Source of the DNA: Pisolithus tinctorius
Lineage: Eukaryota > Basidiomycota > Agaricomycetes > Boletales > Pisolithaceae
DNA: 64,000 nt
NCBI GenBank assembly: GCA_024663395.1
Contig: JANFAH010000003.1
Location: 3,844,001-3,908,000, forward strand
Reading direction: 5' to 3'
Below the pieces are notes generated by a model. It had not been told where the DNA came from. It did not search any database and saw only the letters and a program-made list of their open reading frames with translations. A program made the position numbers and the translations under genes. Positions 34,723 through 47,400 of this stretch are shown here, piece after piece (the stretch's first letter is position 1; each line of letters begins with the position of its first letter).

Positions 34723-36932
34723 TTAACTTCCATATCGGCGCACACGCAACGGCACCTTCGTACCAGCTTCTCCAACCACCCTAGGTCTCGACAATATTCC
34801 CATAGTCATCTCGATCTTCGTGTCTGGTCCATCCCTCATCTCCAACACAAAATTCTTAATCAACGTGAACATGACCGTCTATGCCAAAGTATCTCAGTAT
34901 CCATGTACCTAATGTCCCGCAGGACGAACGTGAGAGCCCTACCTTGAATTCGGCCACTGCAAACCCTTTGCCAAGGCATGTCCTCGGTCCATCTATGAAA
35001 GTCAGCAAATGCCTATACCCTTGCATTTCCTGCGCCTTCTTCGGTATGCTTCCCCTCTTCCAACCAACGTTCTGGTCGAAAAACTTTTGCATCTGCACCC
35101 CAGATAGCGACTGAACGATTGATGCAGGCGGTGGATATCCCAATTCGAGTGCCACGTGTTACAGATATGCTGTTGACGACTCGACCGGATCTGGTACGAA
35201 CGGGCTCTGAGAGGGGGATAACATCGTCTTCAGCTGCCTGAATAGGAAGGGGTACCCGATTCAGAGACAAAAAGAGAACGACCGTTTGGAACTGAACTCA
35301 CTTGACGAACAAACTCGTCCAGAGGAGGATGGAAACGGAGCGTCTCGTGTACCACAGCATCGAGGTAAGGAAGGTTATTGGTAAGTTGGTCGTACTGTCG
35401 GGTCCGAACCAAAAGCCAACAGCTCTGCCCTAAGCTTGGTTTGTATATCAGGGGTTCCGAGCGAGCTCAAGCAACGCCCAGGTCATGGTGACTGCGGAGA
35501 CCACGATGTCAGGACATACTGGCCCCACTTATGGATGCAGTTACCTGAAGTAGTTTCATAGGCGGCGACAATGAGTAATTTCATCTGTTGGAGGCAAGCT
35601 CTATGATCACAAAGGTTGCGAGAAGTGGCTTGCGCGTACCTGAGCAAGGATTTCTTCAACGGATAATTGGACATCGGTACCTGAATCTTTGGCTTTTACT
35701 GGGTGCTGCGCATCAGTAATCCAAGTTAGCTCGTGAGACACGATAACATACACAGCACTCCGATGATAGACTTGTCGTCTTTCCCGTCAACAATTCCTGC
35801 TTCCTTCTCTTCCTTAGACCTCTCCAAAAACTTTCTCGAGATGTCTGCCAGCGTTCGGTTCATATCACCGAACAAATCACCCCTCGATGTTGGCACATAT
35901 GTCAGTAGAGGGAACACGGTGGCGAGAAGGAGGAGGGTAGAATTCGGGACCGATCCTTCAAAGGTAGTGAATACGTCCGCCACGGAGTTTGTCTTTCCGT
36001 CCAGAGAACCAAAATCATGGGAGAAACCAGCAAGCCCAATGGAATCGAGCCTGGGGGGAGCGTTGAGGAACTGAATGTCAGAAAATTAGTTTATCGCACG
36101 AAATATGGTTCATCCTGGTCCGGAAAATAACTAAGCTCTCGACTGCGGGTGGGATAAGACGGCTGACATACCAATTTTGAACATCAATGACAGTACTGTG
36201 ACCATCGTTGGCATCGATCAACGACTCCCATGCAGCCTTGGCCTAAAAAGATACATACATTCGGGTCACTTGAAGAAGAATCGGATTTTAGTCACCCTTA
36301 CCTTGTACGCAGAATGGTAGAACACAGGAAGCAGTTGACGAATAGCCTGCGTGACTGAACGCTGGCGACAAGGACTTGCGCTGCCTTGGAAAACATCAAC
36401 GCCGCTTCCAGAAGAACAACGTCTGCACTTGCCTTCTGTGCTCCTCTCCCTGTGCACACAATATCACCATTCCGAACTGGATATCATAACATGAGATGAC
36501 TCATGATTAAAGGGGGACTTTGCGGGCTATACTTACACTCTTTCTGGTGAAGATTAACCCAAAATCTGTGTGTACATACGTCCGAGTTTCCTTGATATAG
36601 AAGTGAGCGATGGCCCTGGGGTCACACAACATGATCTTGCTCCCCCCCAGCATAATAGGGACCTCGTAAGCGACGCCATACTCATTGGCCCATGCTTCGT
36701 ACATGGCCCCTGCATCTTCCGCGTGGAATAGATCCTTGGCCAAGCCGAATATAAGACTTGTCCTGGGGGGACCTCGAAGTCTGGTCGCTTTTAGTTTCTT
36801 CCGGGCCATACAGAAGGATATGCGCAGCGCCCAAAGAATTGCTACTCCCTTAGCGATATCAAACGCAGTTGTTGATCGGATTATCTCTTGCAGGTTATCG
36901 TATATCCGAACGAATACGGTAGATGCATCCAT
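34723..36932 (-). pseudogene. Cytochrome P450, upstream tandem copy with several extra bases
   Basis: Same ten-exon plan as the neighbour at 37471-39651. It starts MDASTVFVRIYDNLQE with an N-terminal membrane anchor (FDIAKGVAILWALRISF), then the Pro-rich hinge LRGPPRTSLIFG. Further blocks: FSHDFGSLDGK, the I-helix KLLIVAAYETTS, the ExxR motif HETLRFHPP, the PERF-type FRPERWLEE, and the haem loop FIDGPRTCLGKGFAVAEFK with its Cys ligand. Compared with the second copy, one extra base occurs in the exon with QRKSLSPAF (near 36340), two near 35450 and 35393 before DQLTNNLP, and one in RWLEEG (near 35066). The I-helix has Ala-Ala where the second copy has Ala-Gly. A membrane-bound monooxygenase of unknown substrate if functional. 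Confidence 0.85.
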
Positions 36933-37023
36933 TGTGTGGGACGTGAGTTTCGCAATGTACGAGCTGTGTATGGTGTGCTGGGAAGGATCTGAAGTAGACG
37001 GGCGATGCATTCTCACGTGCACT

Positions 37024-37049
37024 GGGTCGATGGGTCGACCCATCGACCC
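37024..37049. promoter_or_regulatory. 26-bp perfect palindrome upstream of P450 copy 1
   Basis: Each half is GGGTCGATGGGTC and its exact complement follows with no spacer. The centre lies about 105 bp upstream of the ATG at 36932. The equivalent place in the relic at 43540-43570 still shows the outlines with point changes. It could be a dimer-binding operator or only a hairpin. Confidence 0.6.
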
Positions 37050-37470
37050 CTTGCTATGCCCGCCAGACAGGACAGGCCAAGACTGTTAATTGTTTCGGTA
37101 TTCCCTCTAGGCCGGAACTCACCGAACTTTGCATCACCTGGCAAATCTTGTCCGGTCTGACCCTCGTCGGTCAGAAGACAAGGGTGTAAACGTGACAATA
37201 TGATGTGCGCTGCACTTGTTCTATGTCGTCTTGGACGAAGACACGCATAATGGGTTGTATGTATTAGATTTTTTTGCAGTACCTGATGTCAGTTTCTGCT
37301 GGTCAGACGTCATGCATTACAAGCAAGTGTCGTGCATGCTCGTAATTACTACTTGCCCAGCTCATTATACATTGGTTCGGAAGAAACTGGGTTAACTGCG
37401 ACATCCTCGCGCCACGTCACACACTACATGAAAAAGGAGACCGACATGATAGCCAGTAAATCTATTTGCA
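37050..37470. other. Intergenic between tandem P450 genes
   Basis: Promoter of copy 1 up to about 37180, then the 3' flank of copy 2, similar to 34340-34720. No gene is seen. Confidence 0.5.
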
Positions 37471-39651
37471 TTAAACTCCATATCGGCGCACACGCAATGG
37501 CACATTTGTACGGCCTTCTCCAACCACCCTAGGTCTCGGCAATATTCCCCAGGTCATCTCAATCTGCGTATCAGGTCCATCCCTCATCTCGAACGCAAAA
37601 TTCTTAATCAACGTGAATATGACCGTCTATGCCAAAGCATCTCAGTATCCATTTACTTGATGCTCGGAAGACGAAGCGAGAATCCCACCTTAAATTCGGC
37701 CAACGCGAACCCTTTACCAAGGCATGTCCTCGGCCCATCCACGAAAGTCAGCAAATGTCGATATCCTTGCACTTCCTGCGCCTTCTTCGGTATCCCGCCT
37801 TCTTCCAACCAACGTTCTGGTCGAAAAACTTTTGCATCTGCACCCCAGATGGCGACTGAGCGATTGATACAGGCAGCAGATATTCCAATTTGAGTGCCAT
37901 GTGTTACAGATATGCTATTGACGGCTCGACCTGATTTGGTACGAACAGGCTCTGAGAGGGGGATAACATCGTCTTCTGTTGCCTGAATAGGTACCCTAGT
38001 CAACGACAGAAAGAAACGATCATTTGCAACTGAGATCACCTGACGAAGAAACTCTCCAAGAGGAGGATGGAGACGGAGTGTCTCGTGTACCACAGCATCG
38101 AGGTAAGGAAGGTTATTGGTAAGTTGGTCATACGTCGGGTCGGAACCTAAAGCCAACAGTTCTGTTCGTAGCTTGGTTTGTATATCGGAGTTCCGAGCGA
38201 GCTCAAGTAACGCCCAGGTCAAGCTGACTGCAGAGACCATTATGTCAGGACATACTGGCCGTACTGATGGATGCAGTTACCTGAAGTAGTTTCATAGCCG
38301 GCGATAATGAGTAATTTCATCTATTGGAGGCAACTCTATGATCACAAAGGCTGCGAGAAGTGCCTTGCGCGTACCTGAGCAAGGATTTCTTCAACGGATA
38401 ATTGGACATCAGTACCTGAGTCTTTTGCTTTTACTGGGCGCTGAGTATCAGTAATCCAAGTTAGCGCGCGAGACACGACAACGTACACAGCACTCCAATG
38501 ATAGACTTGTCGTTTTTCTCATCTATGATTCCTGCTTCCTTCTCCTCCTTGGACCTCTGCAGAAACTTCCTCGAGACGTCCGCTAGTGTTTGGTTCATCT
38601 CAGCGAATAAATCACCCCTCGATGTTGGCACATGTAGCAGTAGAGGGAACACATTGGCGAGAAGAATGATAGTAGAATTCGGAACAGATCCTGCGAAGGT
38701 ATCGAATACCTCCACTACGCGGGTTGTTTTTCCGTCCAGAGAACCAAAATCATGGGAGAAGCCAGCAAGCCCAATGACATCAAGCCTGGATGGAGTGTTG
38801 AGGGTCCAAATGACAATAAATAAATAAATCGCACGAAATATGATTCATCCTTATCCAAAAAATAAGTAAGCTCTCGACTACAGGTGAATAAACCGGCTGA
38901 CATACCAATTCTGAACCTCGATAATGGCACTGTGACCATCGTTGGCATCGATCAAAGATTCCCATGCAGCCTTGGCCTAAAAAGATACATACACGCAGGC
39001 CCGACAGTCGGACTCAATAACTCTTACCTTGTGCGCAGAATTGTAAAACACAGGAAGCAGTTTACGGATGGCGGCGTTGCTGAACGCTGGCGACAAGGAC
39101 TTGCGTTGGCTTGCAAAACATCAACGTGGCTTCTCAGTAGTTGAACGACACCCGCCCTCACCTTTTGTGGTCTTCACCTTGAGCGCATAGTATTACCCTT
39201 CCAAACTGGATACCAAGTCATGAGATAACTCGTGCCTAAAGAGGAACTTTGCGACTACACCTACACTCTTCGTGATGAAGAGCCGCTCGAAATCTGTGTG
39301 TGCATATGTCCAAGTTTCCTTGCTGTAGAAGTGGGCGAGGGCCCTGGGGTCGCATAACATAATCTTGCTCCCGCCAAGGACAGTAGGGACTTCGTAAGCG
39401 GCGCCGTACTCATTGGCCCATGCTTCGTACATGGCCCCCGCATCCTCTGCGTGGAATAGATCCTTCGACAAGCCGAATATAAGACTTGTCCTTGGGGGAC
39501 CTCGGAGTCTGGTTGCTTTCAGTTTGTTCCGGACGGCGCGGAAGGATATGCGCAGTGCCCATAGAATAGCTACTCCCTTAGCAACGTCAGTTACAGTGGC
39601 TGAGCGGATTATCTCCTGTATTTTAGCGTATATGCCAAGCAACACGTCCAT
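37471..39651 (-). CDS. Cytochrome P450 monooxygenase, intact, 539 aa
   Basis: Ten exons: 39651-39265, 39205-39162, 39109-39028, 38976-38906, 38785-38487, 38433-38375, 38320-38281, 38227-38040, 37982-37689 and 37626-37471. They total 1,620 bp with phases that all agree and GT...AG borders throughout. Residues about 20-40 form the ER membrane anchor; LRGPPRTSLIFG is the hinge. Other motifs: I-helix MKLLIIAGYETTS (oxygen activation), K-helix ExxR in HETLRLHPP, FRPERWLEE, and haem-binding FVDGPRTCLGKGFALAEFK with the Cys thiolate. The C-terminus is PLRVRRYGV. It would sit in the ER membrane and use a P450 reductase to hydroxylate an unknown lipophilic substrate. Its neighbour is a diverged tandem copy. 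The fifth exon must use the CATCCAG acceptor, not the one further upstream. Confidence 0.95.
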
Positions 39652-40081
39652 CGTGTTGAAATTTCGACTTGCACGATGTACGCACCGTTATATGGCGTGT
39701 TGGGCTGGATTGGAAGGAGACAGGCAATAATTCATGGTGGCCCGATATAAACGACCAATCGGACCCAGTGTGAACGCTCCTCCCTCGCATGGTACAGTGC
39801 ACTCCCGTCGGCTGGTGAGCGCTTTCCGGGTATCATACAATCCCCTCACTTACACATGCCTTGGGTGACGACGGGCTGCCCGTCGGATATCCCGTTCAAG
39901 GGATGCTGACTAATACTTCACTACCATGAAAGCCCACACAGCCACAATCACGTGCGTCGAAATGTTACAGTTGAGTCGACTATTTTTGTCTCAGTCGTGT
40001 CTCCCTGTACATCTACTGTACATCGCGTCTCTTCCCGTCTGCCTCCGCTGACTAAGGTTGACTCACCCTCTCCTCTCTGGC
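39652..40081. promoter_or_regulatory. Promoter region of P450 copy 2
   Basis: GATATAAACG near 39744 is a TATA-like element about 95 bp upstream of the ATG on the opposite strand sense, so it is only suggestive. The hAT transposon starts at 40082, about 430 bp from the start codon. No gene is present. Confidence 0.4.
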
Positions 40082-42898
40082 TAGTGCTGTGGGCAGAATT
40101 ATTTTGAGGTGGAGTCTGCTGGCAGAATGGCAGAACAGCAGTTGGCAGAATGGCAAATCTTGGCTTAATTATTTGTAGGTATTGAGATGTCTTGTGCTTT
40201 GCCGTAGTACATGGCAATTCTACCTACTTGTACTGACACCTTCGGAAGACCACAGAGCCATTATGTCCCATTGTCCAACACCAGCTGCCTTGTCATGCAC
40301 TGAGATCTCCTCAACAAAGCTGCTTGGAATGATGCCCTTGTCAACAATTTCCAGCTCATCCCAGCTGTAGAGCTGACCCTCCAAAACCTTGTTTCCATCA
40401 ATCTCTATTCTCAGATCAAGTGCACCACTAATTTCCTCCATGTGGTTCAGATGATTGAGATTCTCAAATGCCTCAACCAACTCCTCATCTGTGACCATCT
40501 CAGGACCAGCAAGGTATTCATCTTCATCTATCTTGGCAGCCAAGGGTGGGATCCACATGAAATTCTTCATCAGGTCCTCAGCAAGTTCCACATCAATCCC
40601 AAGTTGCAGTTGCATATGCATGTGTGTGTGCTTGCAATGAGTAGATTTTCTCACAGTGCGATCCATCTTGTAGAGGTGGTGTGCATAGCTCAACCGCAGC
40701 TTGCTGAGTGCTTCAAATGTGTCAACAGTGAGCCTACAGTGCTTGGTGGATTGTGTACCCCCGAGCCCGGAGAAGTACCTCTCAACATCAGCTGCATGGG
40801 GCACTACTGAGCGAAGGACAATTGCCAATGCTTTCAAAGGGCACTGCTTGGCAGTGATGGGTAGATGCTCCCACCACTCGAGTGTGTCTGGCTGACCACC
40901 TGCAAAAACCCCAGTACACTTCTGGTATTCCTTGAGGTTATGCACCAGGTTCTTTGCCTCTGCTTCGCTCCACCTCCATTGTTTGGAAATTGACAGTGCT
41001 GTAGTGACCATAAACTCGAAGCTGTGTCCATTGGCAGCTTGTGATATTGCAAGTACTCAGCACATTGGATGCAAGAATAATGCGAGAGAGTGATGTTCAG
41101 TGTTCATAGCATGAAAGCAGTGATTAAACACTTGCTTCATATGCATGAAGAATCCAGCATGGTCACTACTTTCAAGGCCAAGCTGTGACATCTTCCTTGC
41201 ACAACAGATAAGTTCCAGCATACAAAAAGCCAGGGATGCTTCATGTGTTTCACAATTCCCAATCAGGTCAACTATTGGCTTCATAGTCTTGACAAGCTGG
41301 TCCATTGCTGGCCAAAACTCCAAGTCACATATTACAGTGTTGATGACATCTGGTGCAACTGGCAAGAAGCCATCTGTTCACTTCACTGCATCAGGTCGAA
41401 CACAAATGATTGAGAGGGGTTGCCTAACAATGATTGAGTGTCGGTTGTGACTATGTAGTAGCAGATTGTATGTACCTGTTCTCCCTGATGCTTACAGCCT
41501 GAAGAATAAGTGCATACCAATGTGACTCACAGTTCTTCTTCATGCCACAGGTAACTCTTTGGCATGTGGCCTCTTCCTTCAATTGACCACCCCAGTAATG
41601 TGAGCCATTAAAAAAGGTCACAACATGAGTTGCCTTGGTGACATTCTTCTTCATCCAAGGAAAGGAACAGATCTTGCCAATTATAGTGTTAACTCCATGC
41701 AGGAAGCATGGAAATGTCTGTGTATTGTAGACTAAGCATCTGTACTCTCACTTGAAAATCTGTCCTTACCAGGATCCAGTGATATTGATCCTTGAACTTC
41801 CTGCAAAAAGCTTGCATCACAGTTGGGTTATCTGTGGTTGTTGCAATAAAGTTTCGGCCATCCTCAACCTCCATGGACTTCAAGGCTTGAACTGACACAT
41901 CAAAGAGTGCATCTGCTGATCCTCATTGCCCAGACATATCTGCAAGCCTTAGTACCACTGGGTAGTGATTGACTTCAGCAGCAAGCACCCCATACAATGA
42001 TCACTTTAGGAGATCTTCCCACCCATCTAAAAGGAGTGTGAGTTTTTTCTGCTTCTTCAAGTGGTCAATTTCCTCAAGCTGAACTCAAGCCAGCTCCGCA
42101 TCCATAATTGAGTGTGATAGGACATAACGTGAAGGAGCATTGTATGATGGACAGATTTCATCAAGGAAATGACAAAAAAACCAGTTTTCAGCTGCAAGAA
42201 ATGGTATATTGGCATGAACAAGAAACCTAGTAAGTGCAGTCACAAATCAGTGGTATCATTGTTTCCTAATGAGTGATACATCATACTGACAGAAAGAGCT
42301 TGAAGTTTGCATGATCCTGCTGTGCAGGTGTGAGTGCAACATCAATGTAGCCCATCAGACCCTCCCTTGGTCGTTTCGCAGCCTTGCCGAGCACCAATGG
42401 ACTGCTTTCCGCCTCTTCCCCTGCAGTTGCACCCCCCAAGTCCTCTTTGACAGGCTCTGGAAGTAGCTCCGGAGCCTTCACAGCAAGGTAAGCATGCACA
42501 CCATTCTTTGCAGCTTGCGGAGCATGCTGACACTTGAAGATAATGTGTTTTAGGGGCTGGTTGTCCCTTCCTTCGATGCAAGCTCCTGCTCCATTCAGGC
42601 CACAGTATTTGCATTCATAGTACTGTCTATTTGATTTATTGTCAACCTTCTCAAGTTGGTTAAAGTGTTCAGTGAGGATTTTTGCAGGTGGCCTTCCTGC
42701 AGGATTGCTTGACTTTGAGCTCATTGAGACTAGCACAGTAGATGTAAAAAATGTCTGCATTCTATCTCTGCCATCATCACACAGTATATCTCCACTGCCA
42801 CTAGTCCTATGATAGTTCTGCCATGATCTGCCAGTGCCACTGACCTACTGCCAGCAATTGCCAATGGCAGAAGTGGCAGTGTTCTGCCAACAACACTA
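40082..42898 (-). mobile_element. hAT-type DNA transposon with terminal inverted repeats
   Basis: The left end reads TAGTGCTGTGGGCAGAA and the right end, on the other strand, TAGTGTTGTTGGCAGAA: 15 of 17 bases agree. Copies of TGGCAG or CTGCCA crowd both subterminal regions, a usual transposase-binding pattern. The flanks (TCTCTGGC and CCTCTCCC) are only loosely alike, so the expected 8-bp target duplication is doubtful. The interior encodes one transposase gene on the minus strand. CpG is scarce, which suggests an old, methylated copy. Confidence 0.8.
40220..42760 (-). pseudogene. hAT transposase, interrupted
   Basis: N-terminal part (42760-42281): a BED-type zinc finger with YYECKYC and a His/Cys pair in KHIIFKCQH. 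Middle: TTDNPTVMQAF, a spliced junction (donor GTAAGGACAG, acceptor ACACAG near 41712) leading to CFLHGVNTIIGKICSFPWM, then HVVTFFNGSHYWGGQL. C-terminal part (41011-40220): the hAT dimerisation block EWWEHLPITAKQCPLKALAI, then VVPHAADVERYFSGLGG and FEALSKLRLSYAHHL, the family's best conserved stretch. Stops interrupt it, for example a TGA near 41058 (CGA to TGA) between HPMC and VLAISQAANG, and others in 41900-42280. It would act in the nucleus on the element's ends. It is not active as written. Confidence 0.8.
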
Positions 42899-42929
42899 CC
42901 TCTCCCCCTGCTCCCCTACTACACTGGGG

Positions 42930-43690
42930 ATCAGAAACCTGGGGAAGACAAGGCCAAGACAATGATATGATGTATGCTGCGTTTGGTTTTTGCAGTCCAA
43001 GATGAAGACAGGCATGACTACGACTGGTGGGTTATATGTATGTACTGCCAGAGTACCCCTCATATGGACGTTATAACAGTAAATTTGCTCTCATGTTCTG
43101 AGTGATGGAATGCTGTAGATGCCTACCATCATTGTGCATGCTCATAATCACTACTTGCCTTTACACAGACTGGTTTACATGCCATGTATACATACTTTCT
43201 TATGTGTGGTTCACAAACCAATCTGCATTAACCCCCATACTGGTTTGCACGCAGTGGCAACTTTGTACCATCTTCTCTGGTCACTCTGGGTCTCAGCAAC
43301 AATCCCATTGCCATCTCGATCTGCATGTCAGGTCCATCTCTCATCTCGATCTATAAATTGCTACTCCCTTAGCAACATCAACTGCAGTTGTTGATCAGAT
43401 TATCTCTTGCAGGTTATCATATGTGCAAATGAATACAGTAGATGCATCCATTGTGTGAGACGTGAATTTCGCAATGTACGAGCTGTGTATGGTGTGCTGG
43501 GAAGGATCTGAAGAAGACAGGCGATGGATTCTCACATACACTGGTCTGATGATGGATCAACCCATCGACCCCTTGCTATGACCACTGGATAGGACAGACC
43601 ATGACTGTTAATTGTTTTAGTGTTCCCTCTAGGCTGGAACTCACTGAACCTTGCATCACCTGGCAAATCCTGACCTTCATCGGTCAGAAG
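42930..43690 (-). pseudogene. P450 relic: both gene ends joined, middle deleted
   Basis: 42930-43225 matches the 3' flank of the two P450 genes. 43228-43355 matches their last exon (stop codon complement at 43228-43230). At about 43360 the sequence jumps to the start of exon 1 (GCTACTCCCTTAGCAACATC...), reaching the ATG near 43451 and then the promoter to about 43690, where it runs parallel to 36840-37185. About 2 kb of gene body is missing. Most differences from the live copies are C-to-T or G-to-A at former CpG sites. It abuts the hAT transposon. Confidence 0.8.
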
Positions 43691-44458
43691 ACATTACATA
43701 ACATCGCAGTCATGATGCCGCTCTTGCACAGTTGTGAGAAAAGTCGGTGATGACACATGTCATAGCTGTAGCGGCTTGCTTTTGTCTTGCTGACCTGCTA
43801 GTACTCCTGTTGAAGTCATATGCCTTTACTGCAAGATAAGTACAGTTGGAGGGCTGTCATGGCTGGTGCACAGTGCTCCTGCAGTGTGTTCCTATTTTAG
43901 TTTCGAGCCCATGGTGGCCACCCCTTCTCACCCTTTGCATATTGGATGTAGTATGTCACACAGCCGAAGATGTAAGGATTTGGTCCGATGCTGTTGACTG
44001 TATGGTTAGATGTTGTTTTCCTTATGACAGATCTATTGGTTTCTCATTTATTTGTTTGATCCTACTTAACCCATACTGATACTCTGACATATTTCATGCC
44101 TAACCTCTACCCTATAAAATAGGCCTTGTAGCGTACTGTACAGGGACTTCTTTTCTACCTTGAAATAAGACACTATTTTCTGGAAACCTGAGTAGAGCAA
44201 AGAATCCTTCTTGTTGTGCTGCTGTTAAAAGTACTAAACTTCTTATCAGTGTTACATATTTTTTTCCTGAAAAACAAGGTCTTACCTCAAATTCAATAAC
44301 AAACCTGCCAGATACCTTCTCAACCATTCGCAGAACTGATCTGCTGCAAAGACAAGAGTAAGTATCATATACTTGATAAAACAAAAGAAATGGTTAATAC
44401 CCATGCAACTGCCTGCTGAGCTGCAAAGGCTCAGGCATCATCTTTACCTCCTAGCCCA
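43691..44458. other. No supported gene
   Basis: Sequence between the P450 relic and the first retroelement frame. A 90-codon minus-strand frame near 44384-44112 has no recognisable text. It may hold the missing 5' LTR of the old retroelement, but I could not define LTR ends. Confidence 0.35.
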
Positions 44459-47400
44459 TTGATGACCCAGCCTGGTGCTGACATTGCTGATAAGTCTCTG
44501 CTCCCAAAACTGACTCCAATAGGAAGTCAATATTCCACCCCAATTGAAAGGCCTGTCACTGATAACATCCAGAGTTATAGTGATGTGGTAAGGACCAGCT
44601 CAAGGGACCTAAGCCTGGCACCCAAAGGAGCTGCCACTACCATCCCTGGCTCAAGAATAAGCTCACCAATAGACCTTGGCTCGAGAGTGAACTTGCCAAA
44701 TTATCTTGGCTTGAGAGCTACCTTGCCAGAGTGTCCCAGCTTGAGGGCTGCCTTGCTGATGAATCCTGGTGACATTGAAGTCCCAGAAGCTGTAAAGGCT
44801 CATGCTGTTAGAGTCTGGGTACCAACTCATGAAGAAAACAAGAACCTGCCTGATAAGGTCCAGTGTGACTCCATCTTCCCTGTGAGAAAAATAGATGTTG
44901 AGTATGGTGATTGGACAGAAGTGAAGCACAAGAGGTTGTGTGAGCAATGCACTCATAGCATGCTGAGATCTGGTCAAAGAGATGTAATCCAAAAAGCTGA
45001 AAGATGACTAACCCTGGATGAGCGGGAGAAAATCCAAAGGAGGTTGCTATCGACAATGAGGGATAACCCTGATTCTACTACATCCAAAGGTGAAGAGTCC
45101 ACTACCTGGAGAGATCTCAAAGGGAAAGGACCTGACCCTAGAAATTGGGGAAACTTAAGTTTCAGCGATGGTGAAATAGATACAAATGCGCAATGCACAG
45201 CCCTTGTGTCATGGAACACCTTGAACAAGCTAGCAAGCAAGAGTGACCCCAACCTGACAGGACCAGCAGGAAGGGGTAACCTGGAGGATGCTGCATCAGC
45301 CAATGAAGACATCCCTCAGAAGAAGGCTAGTGGGGGTGACAATTGTGTTGAATGGCTCCCTAAGAAAGAAAAATCAAAGAGAAGGGTAAACACTAAGAAA
45401 CCCACACATTTGAAGGTTCCTCCCAATCCTGTAAAGGAAATGGTGGATAAAGTTGTCTGCCAGGACCATAAGAGGTGTGAATGCCAAAAGACACCTAGGG
45501 CTATGGAACCTGTAAAACAGATAAACCCTAAGAGCTATATTGGGCTTGCTTTTAAATGTCTTGAAAAGGGTGAGAGATGCACCAGTAAAACCAAAAAGAA
45601 ATGAAAATTAACACATTGATGTGAGTTGGCAGATAGTAGTGAGTCCAGCTCTAGCTCGAGCGATGGCTCTGAGAGTAGCTCCCTGGAGGATGACTTGAGT
45701 TCAGATCCATCCACCTCTTCGAGTTTGGAACACAGTACCTCAAGCAATGACAGATCAGTTTTGGAATCAGATGATATGTCAAGCACCTCTGGCAGCTCAT
45801 TGAGCTCCAGTGAATCCTCGTTGAGTCCCAACAGGTCATGAGGGCATCAGCAATGGGGAAGATCCAAGTGGTGGAAAAGCTGTAGTCACTGAGCACATAA
45901 GTCAAAAAGGAGATCTAGATCCCACTGTAAGACCACTTTGAAACCCATCCCACCTAACAAGTATGATGGGTCTGATAATCCTCATGCATCTCATCGCTTC
46001 ATCACAGAGGGAACAGTGTATGTTGAGGGTGGGCATGTTGAGACAAAGAAGTGCATGTTCATACTGTCGCATTACCTAACAGGGAAAGCACATGAGTTCT
46101 ATGTGTGTGGAGTATCTGGGGACCCTTACAAGTGGAGACTTTCTGATTTCTTCACTGAGTTATTTGACTACTGTTTCCCCATTGATTTCTGAATGCATCA
46201 GCGAGAAAAACTTCAATCTTGCTATCAGAACTTGAAGACTGTTAAAAACTATCTTCATGAGCTAAATGAGATCTGGAACATGATCAGAGAAATGAATGAA
46301 TGCACCAAAGTACACAAGTTCTGGTCAGGACTCTGCAGAGAACTACAGCATGACCTATGGAAAGAAAAACTGAATCCCAAAATCTCAATGCTAAAGAAGG
46401 TCATAGCATCAGTGGAGATACTCAAAATCACACAATCAATAACTGGAGACTATGTTTGTAAGTTGCAGAGATGGTGAAGTAAAAAACATACCATCGAAAG
46501 TGCAGCCATATCGACTGGTGAAATGGAGACCCCAAGACAAAGGCGACCCCATATCCATAAAGGGAGATATAAGGGCGATGGGAACACAAAGGATCCAGCA
46601 CCTGCAGATTCCTCTAAGGTCAGAGGATGATGCATGAAGTGCCTGGATAGGCATAAGTGTGATAGCCTGAAGCTAAGCAAGGAGGAACAAGAGCACCACA
46701 AAATGGAAGGCCTCTGCTTTATCTGCCACAAATCCAGACACTTCTCAAGGAACTGCCCTGATCGCCATACTGTATCCACTTCCAGCAAGCCTCCAGGCAT
46801 TGTGAGCTTTGGAGTGGATATCGACTTTGGGGATGTTGAGTGCCAGTGTCAGTTGGCCATGTCAGTTGATCACAACCTGGAGATCTCTATAAATTTCATT
46901 CAAACTCAAGGACCTAGGGTCCAAGATGAAGAGGACCTACCTGATGATGACCTCCCTGCTCTCGAGAGCATCTCAGATGACGACAATGAAGAAAGACTTC
47001 ATGATATTGTTACTACTGATGAAGATGACTTACCCACTGGGATTCAAATATATGTGTATGATTGTAGACCATTCTGGGGATACCAATCATTGGGAACCCA
47101 GCTTGGACACCCCTTGGAAGAATGCATGATGGACTGATTGGCCAGGATTTGCTACCCAGGTGACAACCTGCACTCGCTGAGCACCTTTATGGACTCTTGA
47201 TTCCTTGTATATGACTTGGGAAACAGACAACATATGATTGCAGAAAGTGAAAGAGACATATTAGGACCAGGAGATGAAATCAGAATCAACACTCACCTCC
47301 TACTCAACCCCACATTCCAACTTGATAGTTGGTACTGGTTTAGGAAAGGGGAGTGTGCAGGCATCCCAAAGGCTGAGTTATGGAACTGTGAAAGGTCCAG

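Noticed and set aside
37024..37049. Transcription terminator hairpin
   Set aside because: No T run follows, and the position is upstream of a start codon in a eukaryotic gene.
38785..38905. Lost splice acceptor in P450 copy 2 (TTTGG in place of TTCAG)
   Set aside because: Using the CATCCAG acceptor downstream gives the conserved Trp-Leu-Asp start of the next block, and all ten exons then sum to a multiple of three.
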